Shown: positions 23,201 to 32,763 of the stretch, piece after piece
How positions within the stretch are numbered: position 1 is the first letter of the stretch
Layout: the number at the start of each line of letters is the position of its first letter
Assembly: GCF_020379485.1 (NCBI RefSeq)
Contig: NC_063448.1
Location: 43,037,218-43,101,217 of the forward strand
Direction: 5' to 3'
DNA length: 64,000 bases
Origin: Brassica napus
Taxonomy: Eukaryota > Streptophyta > Magnoliopsida > Brassicales > Brassicaceae
Position numbers and translations under genes: made by a program
Notes under the pieces: generated by a model
Seen by the model: only the letters and a program-made list of their open reading frames with translations
The model's database searches: none
What the model was told of the DNA's origin: nothing

Positions 23201-24263
23201 CTCCAATACCAACTATGTCCAAAGGTAATCCATCAGCAAGATATACCTTTCCGTAATTTCCCGCAACATAATTTTCCATGATGTTATGGTGCGGTGTGGT
23301 GTGGAACGACGCTCCTGAGTCAAGCACCCATGAATCAACTGGGCTATCGACATAGGAGATTGACGCTTTGGTGGTATTTGCAGTTGCATCACGAGCTTCA
23401 ATTTTCCTCGGGGAATCAACAGACACTACCAATGCATCATCGATTTCACGTGTCACTGCATTGGCTCCGCCTCTAGTGTTGTCTTCCTTCTTCGGTGGTG
23501 CTCGGCAATTCTTCTTGATGTGACCTGTCTTTCCACAATTCCAGCACTCTGCAGGCTGTCTGAATTTGGACTGGCCCCATCCATTCCTTGACTTCGATCT
23601 GCCATTACTCCGGTTATTTCTATCTGGGTTTCTCCCTCTGTTTTCCACGTTGAAAGCAGAGCTCGTTGATGCCTCCCCAGAGTCTATCCTTCGAACTTCC
23701 TCACCAAGGATACAATCTCTAACATCATTGAATTTGAGCTTTTGAGTACCCACAGAATTACTAACCGCTGCCCTCATCGGCTCCCAACTATTTGGCAGAG
23801 ATGCCAACAAAATCAGTGCTCGCACTTCATCATCAAACTCGATTTCAACCGATGACAGTTGGTTGACAATCGTGTTGAACTCGTTCACATGTGCGGCAAC
23901 CAGGCCACCTTCTTCCATCTTCAAATGAAAGAGTTTCTTCATGAGAAATACCTTATTGTTTGCCGAAGGTTTCTCATACATATCAGAGAGAACTTTCATG
24001 AGCCCTTCCGTGGTCTTCTCCTTCGCAACGTTGTGAGCAACGTTTTTCGACAGTGTTAACCTTATAACACCCAGAACTTGTCTGTCAAGGAGCTCCCACT
24101 CATCCTGATCCATCTTCTCAGGCTTCTTGCTCAGCGGTTGATGAAGCTTCTTTCCGTACAGATAATCTTCAATTTGCATTCTCCAAAATGCATAATCTGT
24201 ACCGTCAAATTTCCCGATACTGTGCGCCAAACCGTCTTCGCCTCCCATCGTTTCTGGAACCAT
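20286..24263 (-). pseudogene. Copia gag-pol polyprotein, three frameshifts
   Basis: From the start at 24263: gag domain; zinc knuckle CWNCGKTGHIKKNC (about 23540); aspartic protease WVLDSGASFH (about 23330); pre-integrase HCRLGHMS; integrase core with HTDVWGP, LRSDNGGEY and QQNGIAERMN (DDE residues present); then, after frame changes near 22055 and 21860, reverse transcriptase with KTAFLHGDL and YVDDML; and RNase H with SLSSCEAEY, after which a third frame change near 20500 shifts the last block (SKSAIDLAKNP to the C-terminus). All catalytic motifs are visible but not in one frame, so this copy cannot make a full polyprotein without those changes. It shares the CCHC-protease-integrase-RT order of plant Copia elements. 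Confidence 0.93.
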
Positions 24264-24382
24264 CGTGTATTAGAACACCTTCGTCGACAAACCGATGTTA
24301 CCGAGAAAATTCACTATTCACGAAGTACTGCTTCACGTGAATAGTAACCCCGCAAAAAATTTGACTGATCACCGTAACTCAG

Positions 24383-24394
24383 GCTCTGATACCA
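24383..24394 (-). promoter_or_regulatory. Primer-binding site, initiator-Met tRNA
   Basis: TGGTATCAGAGC on the minus strand, two bases inside the 5' LTR, is complementary to the 3' end of plant initiator methionine tRNA and is the usual Copia primer site. Confidence 0.95.
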
Positions 24395-24396
24395 GT

Positions 24397-24834
24397 TGTT
24401 AGGAAATACGCGGTCAAATTTTGCGGAAAACCAGAATTTATGGGAGCGGAAAAACACACACAAAATTGTTAACGGAGTTCGGCCAATGTTGCCTACATCT
24501 CCGGACCTGCTACAGATCTTTTATTATCAACCCGAGAAATTTTACAAACTCTCAACTCACACCCGATCCCAAATACACTCAAGAAATTACACTTAATAAT
24601 TTCTTAAAGAGAAAGATTTTCTCACAAGAAAGATATTTTTTTTTTCTCTCTTGCACTCTCTCTTCTTCTCTTCTCTTGTTCTCTCTTACTTTGTTTTTCT
24701 TGTTTGGGATGAATTTCCCTTTCTCCTTCATGTATGTATTTATAGGAGGGGGATTTGTGAGTTGGTGATGAGTTGGTGTAACAACCAAACTTACCAACCA
24801 AAAACCAAAAAAACGTGTTCTTTTTTGATCAACA
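24397..24834 (-). repeat. 5' LTR of the Copia element
   Basis: A 438-bp LTR containing the element promoter. CCTATAAATACAT on the minus strand (about 24746-24734) is the probable TATA box, with a pyrimidine/purine-rich leader after it. Confidence 0.93.
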
Positions 24835-24839
24835 ATGTA
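24835..24839. repeat. Target-site duplication, right copy (ATGTA)
   Basis: It matches 19770-19774. Confidence 0.95.
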
Positions 24840-25339
24840 TTTTCGCCGCATCGATCATAGTTAACAGTTTTCTTTTATAATCTTTGGCGGTCTCACGTTA
24901 TAAATCAGAAGGTTGATCAAGCTGCACACTATTCCTTAGACCATTTAAAAGCAGAAAGCTAGTCCCCTGAAAGATGTACAATATGGATCACTGAAAAACT
25001 TATAAACCCTCACCGAAAATCTATTATATCCTCTAAACTAACAAAAAAACTCAGCTCATCAAAACTAACCTTCTGAAACATTTTTCCTCAAGTCATCATG
25101 AGTACCGTGAAAGAAATGGTTGTAATAATCTGTAGTAGTTCTTTACTTCCCAAATGTTGCAATGAATCTACAAATCTGATCGAAACCCATTGTGAGGACG
25201 TCAGGACAGATTTTTTACATGTAGAATTTACTACCTTCTCACAATAAACACCACAGAGCCCCCAAACTACAATGAAGACGTAAAACACTTTCAAAACTTT
25301 AATTTTTCTATCTTTATATATAGAAGATATGTTATATCC
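24840..25339 (-). other. Host DNA right of the Copia insertion
   Basis: It should hold the upstream part of the interrupted YTH-like locus or an intron, but no convincing exon was seen. Frequent stops occur on both strands. Confidence 0.3.
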
Positions 25340-26165
25340 CAAGATTTGCACTCAGATGCCTCGGGCTTGGGAAAATCACAGAAATGGTTGGGGGTAAAAG
25401 AGTCTCAGTGAGGCATTTCCGTACTGGTTTTGTCGACCATTCGTATATTGTATTGTTCGTAGACTCTTCTTCTGTTATCTGACCACCACTATTACGTTTG
25501 TTTCTCACTGTTCGGCTGTCATAAAATAGAACAGTCAGCAAAACTACAGCTGATGTTTTTCTAGGGGAAATATAATATGGTTGTACCTGAAACAGACACG
25601 TTTGAGGTCGGTAACACCACTGGCTAAGGCTGTAAGAATGATGTAGACGTCAGGCGCATCTTTCTCAACCCATTCATTCTTGTTATGTGCTTCAGTCGAT
25701 GCTTCTCCATTTCCAAGTACATGTGTAATGGTCCAATTAGAAAACATTGTGGTATTTACACCATTTTGCTCGCGTTCCCATTTGGTTGGTTTAAGATATT
25801 ATAAGGGTCAACGCGGCCTGGACTGGAACCAAATGAATCAAGGGACCGAGGAGACTTCACAGTTCGAGCTGATCGAACAGGTAATATTTCAGCCATGTAT
25901 TTCACCTGCATAATTTCAGTGATGCTGATAACGGAGTCATAAGAAATCACTCGTACTCGCAAACAGCATATTACTAATTTTGAGCTTTGAAATTTCTTAT
26001 GCGATAAGAGATATGATAACCTTTTTTTTGTTGCCGCACATCTGTTCGTTTCTTCGCTAGAGATTGTAAACGCCTCTTTGAGCTGCTTGGCTGTTTTTCC
26101 AGCTCAGCTTCTTGGAACTGGGTCTTTCTTGTAAGACTGGTAAGAAAAAGCCAGCACCTGCAATA
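25340..26165 (-). pseudogene. C-terminal remnant of an RCC1-FYVE-BRX (PRAF-type) gene
   Basis: Minus-strand pieces in order: EAELEKTAKQLKEAF (about 26120-26080, coiled coil); KYMAEILPVRSARTVKSPRS and SFGSSPGRVDPYNILNQPN (about 25890-25790); then a BRX domain, EWVEKDAPDVYIILTALASG, TDLKRVCFR (about 25690-25590) and RVYEQYNIRMVDK (about 25470-25430). This layout matches the tail of plant RCC1-FYVE-BRX proteins, phosphoinositide-binding proteins at membranes. The RCC1 propeller and FYVE finger are absent, the WW-containing middle of the BRX domain is not recoverable, and stops intervene. It is therefore a fragment or degraded gene. Confidence 0.75.
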
Positions 26166-26299
26166 AGATTTTAGTGAAATACATTATCAAGCTTATTCCT
26201 CTGCATGATCTCTGTAGTGGATGATTTTTTTTAGGATGGGATTCCAAAACAGACAGAATCAGAAACCTTTGCTCTGTTGTTCAAGTTGATCAAAGCAGA

Positions 26300-27380
26300 G
26301 ACTGATCTTAACAGAGATTAATATAAGCTGGCTGGTCCATTCTTCTCATGGCTTCAAAGTAATAACCATCCACACAAAGTATGTTTTTGTACTCATCGTC
26401 CCCTAAATTCACCTTCCCATGGTTTACATACAACTGCATCATCACTATCATAATTAATGAAAACCATATCGTGTTAAAAGCTAGTAATGAAAAAAAAAAA
26501 CGTTATATGATTCTTTACCGTGTTTAGAAGTCATTCTTTTCCAATAACATGTGTTCTTTTCCGTTCATTATCAAGAACTGCTACCATTTTGGGATATCTC
26601 CAAGGTAAGTCCGGTCCATCTGAAATAAAAATAACATTCTGATATGCGTTAACCAACGATACTTGTTTGTCACTATCAATGATTACATCCTTACCTCAGA
26701 TTTAAAGGTTATTGATGTCGCCTTTATCTGTTAAAAGCTCCTTTTTGCTGAGGTTCTCCAAGTGCTCAAATGTTTCTAACCCTTCAATCGTTGAATGATT
26801 CATCAAACACAGAATATTTTGCTGATGATATATATTTTATAAAGAGTACAAATTACCTTATATCTGAGACAGCGAGGTAAGTATGATATGCAAATAAGAA
26901 TCTGAAGGGTTTGCCATTGATGTTTCTAAAGAAATCAATGTTGAGTGGCCATCTATAGCAAGTGAAACCCAGAACTCAAAAAAGAAACACACACATAAAA
27001 TTCAGAATCTATAAAGATAAAGAACATAAAAGGATGATGATGGTTTTGCTTTTACCTGTCAAACCATTGCTTTAAGTCCTCTTCTGATGGTTTGAGATGA
27101 AGATCAACTAATGATGATTTTATGAACTCGTGGAGGTAGATTGTCATCGATTACCCAGATTTTTTCCCTTGCAAACCCATGTTGATCCAGTGATCCACAA
27201 TCTACAAAAAAGACATACACACAAACAACTCAATTATAATGTTCATGCGAAAAGATACAATATGAGAGAACTTACTTAAAATTACATGAGGATAACAAAT
27301 CTGAATCCCTCCACGCATTGATTTTGGGGTTTGAAACCAATAAGATCATAATCCAGATATCTAATAGCGAGAGAAAGTGA
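26300..27380 (-). pseudogene. Unrecognised multi-exon gene remnant
   Basis: Several exon-like islands lie on the minus strand: YLDYDLIGFKPQNQCVEGFR (about 27345-27290); DQHGFAREKIWVIDDNLPPR (about 27190-27130) in one frame and LHEFIKSSLVDLHLKPSEED in another, ending at a GTAAAAG donor near 27060; RWPLNIDFFRNINGKPFRFL and FAYHTYLAVSD (about 26960-26880); EGLETFEHLENLSKKELL (about 26800-26740); LGDDEYKNILCVDGYYFEAM (about 26405-26350). I do not recognise the family. Splice-like borders and non-random peptides argue for a former gene; stops between and within islands suggest it is broken. Confidence 0.4.
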
Positions 27381-28385
27381 GAATCTAATTTGGTCATCGT
27401 TCAATCTTATATATAAATCAATCATTAATAAATCGGAAAAGCTAAAAGTGTCATAACGCTTGGTAAATTAACTAATGGAAGTAAATGTGGGAGAAACAGC
27501 TACGGAGGATTTACATGGAAGAAGTTGAGAAGATGAATATTAAAGGGAAAAATTGATTTGAGGAAGAAAACGAAAAGAGAGATCGTTAAATAAAAAAGGA
27601 TTTTTTTGTTATTCATGATGTTATTCATGATGACATGGCAATTTGATAGGTTGTGAATTTTTTTGCTGACGTGGATAGGCCGAGAGCTCTGGTTAAAAAA
27701 CTTTTAGTATTGTAAGATGAGAAAATATAGTGTATTTAACTGACATTGTATTATTAGACTAATTTATTGTAAGACTAAAAACTAATAAATAGTAATGTAT
27801 AGGTCTAACTACTTTTACATTAAATTTTTAGAATGATTTATTTGTAATAGTATAGACATATCTAAAAGAAAAAAAAAATATCATAAAAGAAATATAACAT
27901 ATATGGTTTGGCCTTTTCTGGTGAAAATGCTCTATGCTGGATCTTCGATTTTTCAAAACAATTGATTCAAACTTGTTATTAATATATAAAAAATAACTTA
28001 GCAACAATCCATATAATACATTACAACTTTTTTTCAAAGTAAGTAGTTATTACGTGTAAGTGGGTGAATTTCATTTCAAATGCAAGAAGAGCGCTCTCTC
28101 TAACACTCTAGGAAAAATATTATTTTTATTGACGTTGTTTATTTGCACACTTTTTATAATTAAAAATTACTTTTAATTTAAAATCCGTTTATATTTTCTA
28201 CTTTTTAATACGCCTTTAACTAAAACTGATAATAGTTTGAGTTCATATGTTAATATTTATATGAGTTTCTTAAGTCATGATTTTATTATTTTTCAGTGTT
28301 TTTTTGTTTGTTTTGCTTTTGGTTTACTTTATTTTTGCTTAACAATGACAAATATTTTTATAAGTTTAATTAGTTAATTCAACTT
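27381..28385. other. AT-rich intergenic DNA with a dispersed repeat
   Basis: Non-coding. It contains copy 2 of the dispersed repeat (27905-28110). A GCTGACGTGGATAGGCC motif near 27663 is typical of worn plant repeats. Nothing else is recognisable. Confidence 0.35.
27905..28110. repeat. Dispersed repeat, copy 2 of 3
   Basis: TTTGGCCTTTTCTGGTG, CAAAACAATTGATTCAAACT, AACAATCCATATAATACATT and GAATTTCATTTCAAATGCA occur in this order. The 43225-43440 copy shares the GATGAATTTCATTTCAAATG block and AGAGCCGCTCTCT. Confidence 0.7.
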
Positions 28386-28960
28386 TGACATGATAACTAA
28401 AGGGCGCCATTTGGTTCTTACTGATCTTGTACTCATCACTTTTGCTTCCATAAACTGCCAATAACACATCCATCACATATGTAAGGTACAAAAAAAAATT
28501 GAGTAACACGAGTGAATTTAAGAAGATGAGTCATGCTTAGCTTATAAAATCTTATTTTCAAACTAAGGATGCCTCCTTCTAGGTGCTCATCCATGTCGAC
28601 GCCTCCTTCATTGTTCCAATCAAATATATGCACCATAACAGCTACTGCAGTTGCCACTATAACGGTACCGAGAGCTGGGCCCACACGTCTGCCACTTCCG
28701 AAAAAAAGACATTTATTTACTTTATCTGGTTCTGGAGAAACCAAAAACCTCTCCGGCGCAAACATGAATTGTTCTTCCCACACAGTTGGATCCCTCATTA
28801 TCTGATACACATTCACGATCATTGGTGTGTTCTCCGGTATAAGGAAACCTCCGATCTCACACTGATGTTGAACCTCTCTTGGTAAGAGAGGTCCAAGCGG
28901 ATGCAGTCAGAGCGTTTCTTTGATTACCGCGTTGAGGAAGACAGTGCCACAGTTTCCTTT
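28386..28960 (-). pseudogene. Scrambled cytochrome P450 remnant (CYP705A-like)
   Basis: A block at about 28930-28545 encodes the P450 C-terminal half on the minus strand: LHPLGPLL-like, QCEIGGFLIPENTP, VNVYQIMRDP, APERFL, and a heme loop reading FGSGRRVGPA in which the axial cysteine is lost. Further along the same strand (28475-28400), after the C-terminal block, lies MDVLLAVYGSKSDEYKISKN, which in CYP705A genes is the end of exon 1. Exon order is therefore reversed, either by rearrangement or because two partial copies are juxtaposed. It is non-functional. Confidence 0.8.
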
Positions 28961-29399
28961 TAGGAACGTAGTCACATGTGTAAATTCGCCTACATACATC
29001 TTTTTGGGTAAGTTAGTGGTTGGTTTCTCTAATTAATTTGACCCAATAAAAATAGTTGGTTAATCTACTTTTTTTTACTAAAATCTATAGTTATGAAGAT
29101 TTTTTTAAGTGGGGGGATGCAAATTTTTACACACCAATGAATGAATTCTACCGGACTGAATGTTTTGGTATGTTATTATCTATTCTCGATTGAACCAAAA
29201 TCGGTTTATATATCAGTTTATTTGGCTATTGGGTGAAAACCTAAAATTTTGTTGAGTAAAATTTGGTCAATTTGGTCTACTGCGGTTTATGTCAGTTAAT
29301 TTGGTTATTACGTATTGAACCGATCGATTCCTGCTAGCTCAACTGAACTGTAACCTAATTGAAAGAACATTATGCAAATTCACCCATTTTTATTATATA
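28961..29399. other. AT-rich intergenic DNA
   Basis: It contains GAACCAAAATCGGTTTATAT- and TTGGTTATTACG-like motifs resembling the TTCGG-type dispersed repeat. No gene is present. Confidence 0.3.
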
Positions 29400-30513
29400 C
29401 TAGAGGCATGTACGCGCTTCGGGTGGGATATTATTTATTATTGTTAAGTATGATTTTTTGGATAATGTAATTATGTGGTCGTTTTTATTTCTTAAAAGCA
29501 TTATTTGGTATTTTTATTGTGTTACGTAGTAGTAGATGATAAATTAATATATTTTGTGTTTGTTTTTCAATAATGTGTTGTTGTGTGTATAGTACTACTT
29601 GTTAGTGGTAAAGTGAGTCTTTGATGTAAAACATATTGAATTTCAGTTACTTTGCATTTATCTATTTGTTGATTCTAAGATTAATGGTTTTAACGTCAAA
29701 ATTATATTCTATGTTTTCAAAATTTTAAACATTATTCTTTTAAGATGTTTTTGTTCTCTTCTCATATTTTGACCTTGAGCTTGTCACCACCATATATGTA
29801 TTTTGTTTACCTTTTCAGTGTGTGGTGCTTCTCACCATCACCGGAAAAGACTCACCTATGTGCTCTTGTTCTTCCTCGCATTCTTTTCTTGTGAGATTAG
29901 TTGGTATTTGTTGTAGATCGGGTTTATGAGTTTCCAATTGTGCGGTTGTTTCTCAAGGTGTTGTAGGTTGTTCCGGTCAATTTGGCTCCTCCTCTTTTTC
30001 CTTAGTTTTTTGTTGATGTCAGGGACTGCATCTTTTTGGGTAGGGCCAATGTTTAGTTGTCTTTGATGTTATTTTCCTCGTCGTTGGCTTGCCGCCAATA
30101 GTCCATGCTCGTCTTGGCTTTCAAGATCTGTTTTTTTTTTTGTTATCTGATTTCTATGCTCTCTTTCATAACTCGAGGACGGCTCCACGGTTCGATGTTC
30201 GCATCACTGGTGGTGGCTCTTTCTTTCTCCATGTTTTCCAGTCTAGGTTTGAATAGTGTTTTTCTCCGTGTATATTTTGTGGGTTTGGAAAGTTATTTTT
30301 GGTCTCAAGCTTGGATTCTGGTTTTTCGGTGGATGGCTTTTATTCTTTCTCCTTCAGGTTGTTTATCTTCTTCCTCTGCTTTTCTTAGTATAGCTGTGTA
30401 AATTAGTTTCTAAGAGCTTTGGTACTTTTTATCAAAGTTTTGGGGTTATTACTTATTAATAATGACTAAAAGATAAAAGTCACCTGAAACTAATCATTCA
30501 TATAATATAGAGA
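29400..30513 (-). mobile_element. Probable non-autonomous Helitron
   Basis: The minus strand starts TCTCTATATTATATGAATGA (from 30513) and ends in CTAG (29403-29400), preceded by a GC-rich CCCGAAGCGCG stretch that can fold imperfectly. The 3' flank is T as expected; the 5' flank is T, not A, so the exact start is uncertain. The interior (about 29800-30420) has higher GC and many TTTCTCC/GGTGGTGGCT motifs that look like captured exon or leader sequence, but no intact protein. Confidence 0.5.
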
Positions 30514-31605
30514 AAATGACTAGGAAGGCATTAAAAAAGTTTTTGTCACAAATATAACCTCTAAGAATAAAAATGACCAAAATAACACTTAATGTTTTAT
30601 CAAAAGAGATAAATATACACTTATACCCCAATGGTAAATTAATTTAGACATTAGGGTTTAAAGTTAAGGGGTGGGATTTAGAATTTAGGATTTAGGATTT
30701 AGGGTTTAGGGTTTAAGGGTTTAGGGTTTAGGGTTTAGGGTTTAGAGTTTAAGGGTTTAGGATTTAGAGTTTAGGGGTGGGGTTTAGGGTTTAGGGTTTA
30801 GAGGGGTGGGGTTTAGGATTTAGGGTTTAGGGTTTAGGGTTTAGGGTTTAGGTTTAGGGTTTAGGGTTTAGAGTTTAGGGTTTGGGGTTTAGGATTTAGG
30901 GTTTAGGGTTTAGGGTTTAGGGTTTAGGGTTTAGGGGTTTAGGGGTAGGGTTTAGGGTTAGGTTTAGGGGAGTTTAAGGGTGGGGTTTAGAGTTTAGGTT
31001 TAGGGTTTGGTTTAGGGGTTTAGAGTTTAGGGGTTTAGGGTTTAGGGTTTAGGTTTAGGATTTAGGGTTTAGGGTTTAGGGTTTAGGGTTTAGGGTTTAG
31101 AGTTTAGGGTTTGGGGGGGGGGTTTAGGTTTAGGGTTTAAGGGGGGGTTTAGGTTTAGAGTTTAGGGGGGGGTTTAGGGTTTAGGGTTTAGGATTTAGGG
31201 GTGGGGTTTAAGGTTTAGAGTTAAGGGGTGGGGTTTAGGATTTATAGTTTAGGGTTTAGGGTTTAGGATTTAGGGTTTAGGGTTTAGGATTTAGAGTTTA
31301 GGGTTTAGGGTTTAGGGTTTACGGTTTAGGATTTACGGTTTAGAGTTTAGGGGTGGGGTTTAAGGTTTAGAGTTAAGGGGTGGGGTTTAGGATTTAGAAT
31401 TTAGGGTTTAGGGTTTTGGGTTTAGGGTTTAGCGTTTAGGGTTTAGAGTCGGGGAGTGGGGTTTTGGGATAAGATTTCAAATTTTGAAAACAAAAAAAAA
31501 ATTAAAATTTTCAAAAGATTAAATGCTATTTTGGTCATTTTAGTTTTTGAATGCTATTTTTGTGACATAAACTTAGAAAAGTGATATTTTGGAGATTTAC
31601 CCTAG
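30505..31605 (+). repeat. TIR element with expanded TTTAGGG array (left half of inverted pair)
   Basis: The left border is AAAAAGTTTTTGTCACAAAT (near 30535) and the right border AGAAAAGTGATATTTTGGAG (near 31580), the same terminal family as 18240-18532. From about 30650 to 31450 the sequence is almost entirely TTTAGGG, GGGTTTAG and TTTAGAG units with TTAAGGGGTGGGG interruptions, about 800 bp. It is non-coding. The array is strand-uniform here, unlike at 0.3-1.6 kb. Confidence 0.75.
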
Positions 31606-32045
31606 GGCAAATCTCCAAAATAGCACATTTCTAAGTTTATATCACAAAAATAGCACTCCAAAACTAAAATGACCAAAATAACACATTTCTAAGTTTATCC
31701 TTGGAAAATTTTAATTTTTTATTTTTCAAAATTTGAAATCTTATCCCAAAAACCTCATTTCTCAACTCTAAACCCTAAAGCTTAAACACTAAACCCTAAA
31801 CCCTAAACCCTAAAACCTAAACTCTAAACCCTAAACCCTAAACCCTAAATCCTAAACTTTAAACCCTAAACCCTAAACTCTAAACCCTAAACCCTAAATC
31901 CTAAACTCCACCCTTTAACTCTAAACCCTAAGTTTGTGACTTTTGATAAAACATTAAGTGCTATTTTTGTGACTTTTGACCTTAAGTGCTAGTTTGGGAA
32001 CAAAAACTTGATTTACTGCTATTTTTGTCTTTTTCTCTTTACCCT
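31606..32045 (-). repeat. Inverted partner of the preceding element
   Basis: It begins at a near-perfect palindrome (GAGATTTACCCTAGGGCAAATCTC spans the junction at about 31592-31615) and repeats the terminal block in inverse orientation: AAAATAGCACATTTCTAAGT, TTATATCACAAAAATAGCAC, AAATGACCAAAATAACAC. It then has a shorter CCCTAAA array (about 31760-31930) and a TATTTTTGTGACTTTTGACC end. Confidence 0.7.
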
Positions 32046-32047
32046 AT

Positions 32048-32072
32048 AATATATATATATATATATATATAT
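32048..32072. repeat. (TA)n microsatellite
   Basis: About 12 TA units at the outer edge of the inverted pair. Confidence 0.9.
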
Positions 32073-32763
32073 TTATAATAGAAATTTGTCTGTTAATATA
32101 TTATTGGCATCATATTTTCATAATATGTAAAAGTCCAACAATTGACCGTTAAAATAAAATATAATTACTTAAAATAATAAATAAAATTATTATGTTTAAA
32201 ATGTCACATTAAATAATTTTGTAATACATGTAAATTGTAAATTTATATTATACAGCTTATACAAAACAACAATTTACTTATAAAAATGAAAACAAAGCAT
32301 ATGGTCACGCGGATCAAATTCTAGTGTTTTTTAATCGAAAATTTTCCAAACCATTTGAAATATTTTTCCATTACATAGTTGATAGTATATTTCAATTAAG
32401 CAAATATGAAAACCAAATAACATAAAGAGTTAAAAAGAAAAACAAAGGCTATTTTTTTACCAAAAAACAAAGGCTATTTAGCTTAATAACCAAATATCTA
32501 AGCTTTTAGTTTTATTTTTATTTTTATTTTTATTTTATATATCTTGTTTAATAAAGTTTAATTAGTTATTTTATTTTTTATCCATTTAACACAGACTCTC
32601 TCTCTCTCTCTGTGGGGAAAGAAAAGTAAGAGAACGCTCTTTCTCATCCCTCTCTCCTGCTTCGATCATTCGTGAATCTGTTTCTCCTTGACAGAAAGCA
32701 ATTCAATTTCATAAATTTTCGATTGTCGCGTTGCTGGTCTATCAAGAAGAAACCGAAAAAGGG
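32073..32763 (+). other. Intergenic DNA and UBC19 promoter/5' UTR
   Basis: AT-rich until about 32590; then a (CT)n run at 32596-32611 and a more GC-balanced leader up to the start codon. The CT run is the usual look of a plant 5' UTR. Confidence 0.5.

Larger units (their letters stand above)
19775..24834 (-). mobile_element. Complete Ty1/Copia LTR retrotransposon
   Basis: It is flanked by a perfect 5-bp target duplication, ATGTA at 19770-19774 and 24835-24839. LTRs begin TG and end CA (19775-20215, 24397-24834). In minus orientation the order is 5' LTR, initiator-Met tRNA primer site (24394-24383), gag-protease-integrase-RT-RNase H, polypurine tract, 3' LTR. That gene order (integrase before RT) defines Ty1/Copia. 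The LTRs differ at roughly a dozen sites plus small indels by eye, which suggests a fairly recent insertion; the coding region nevertheless has frame breaks. Confidence 0.97.
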
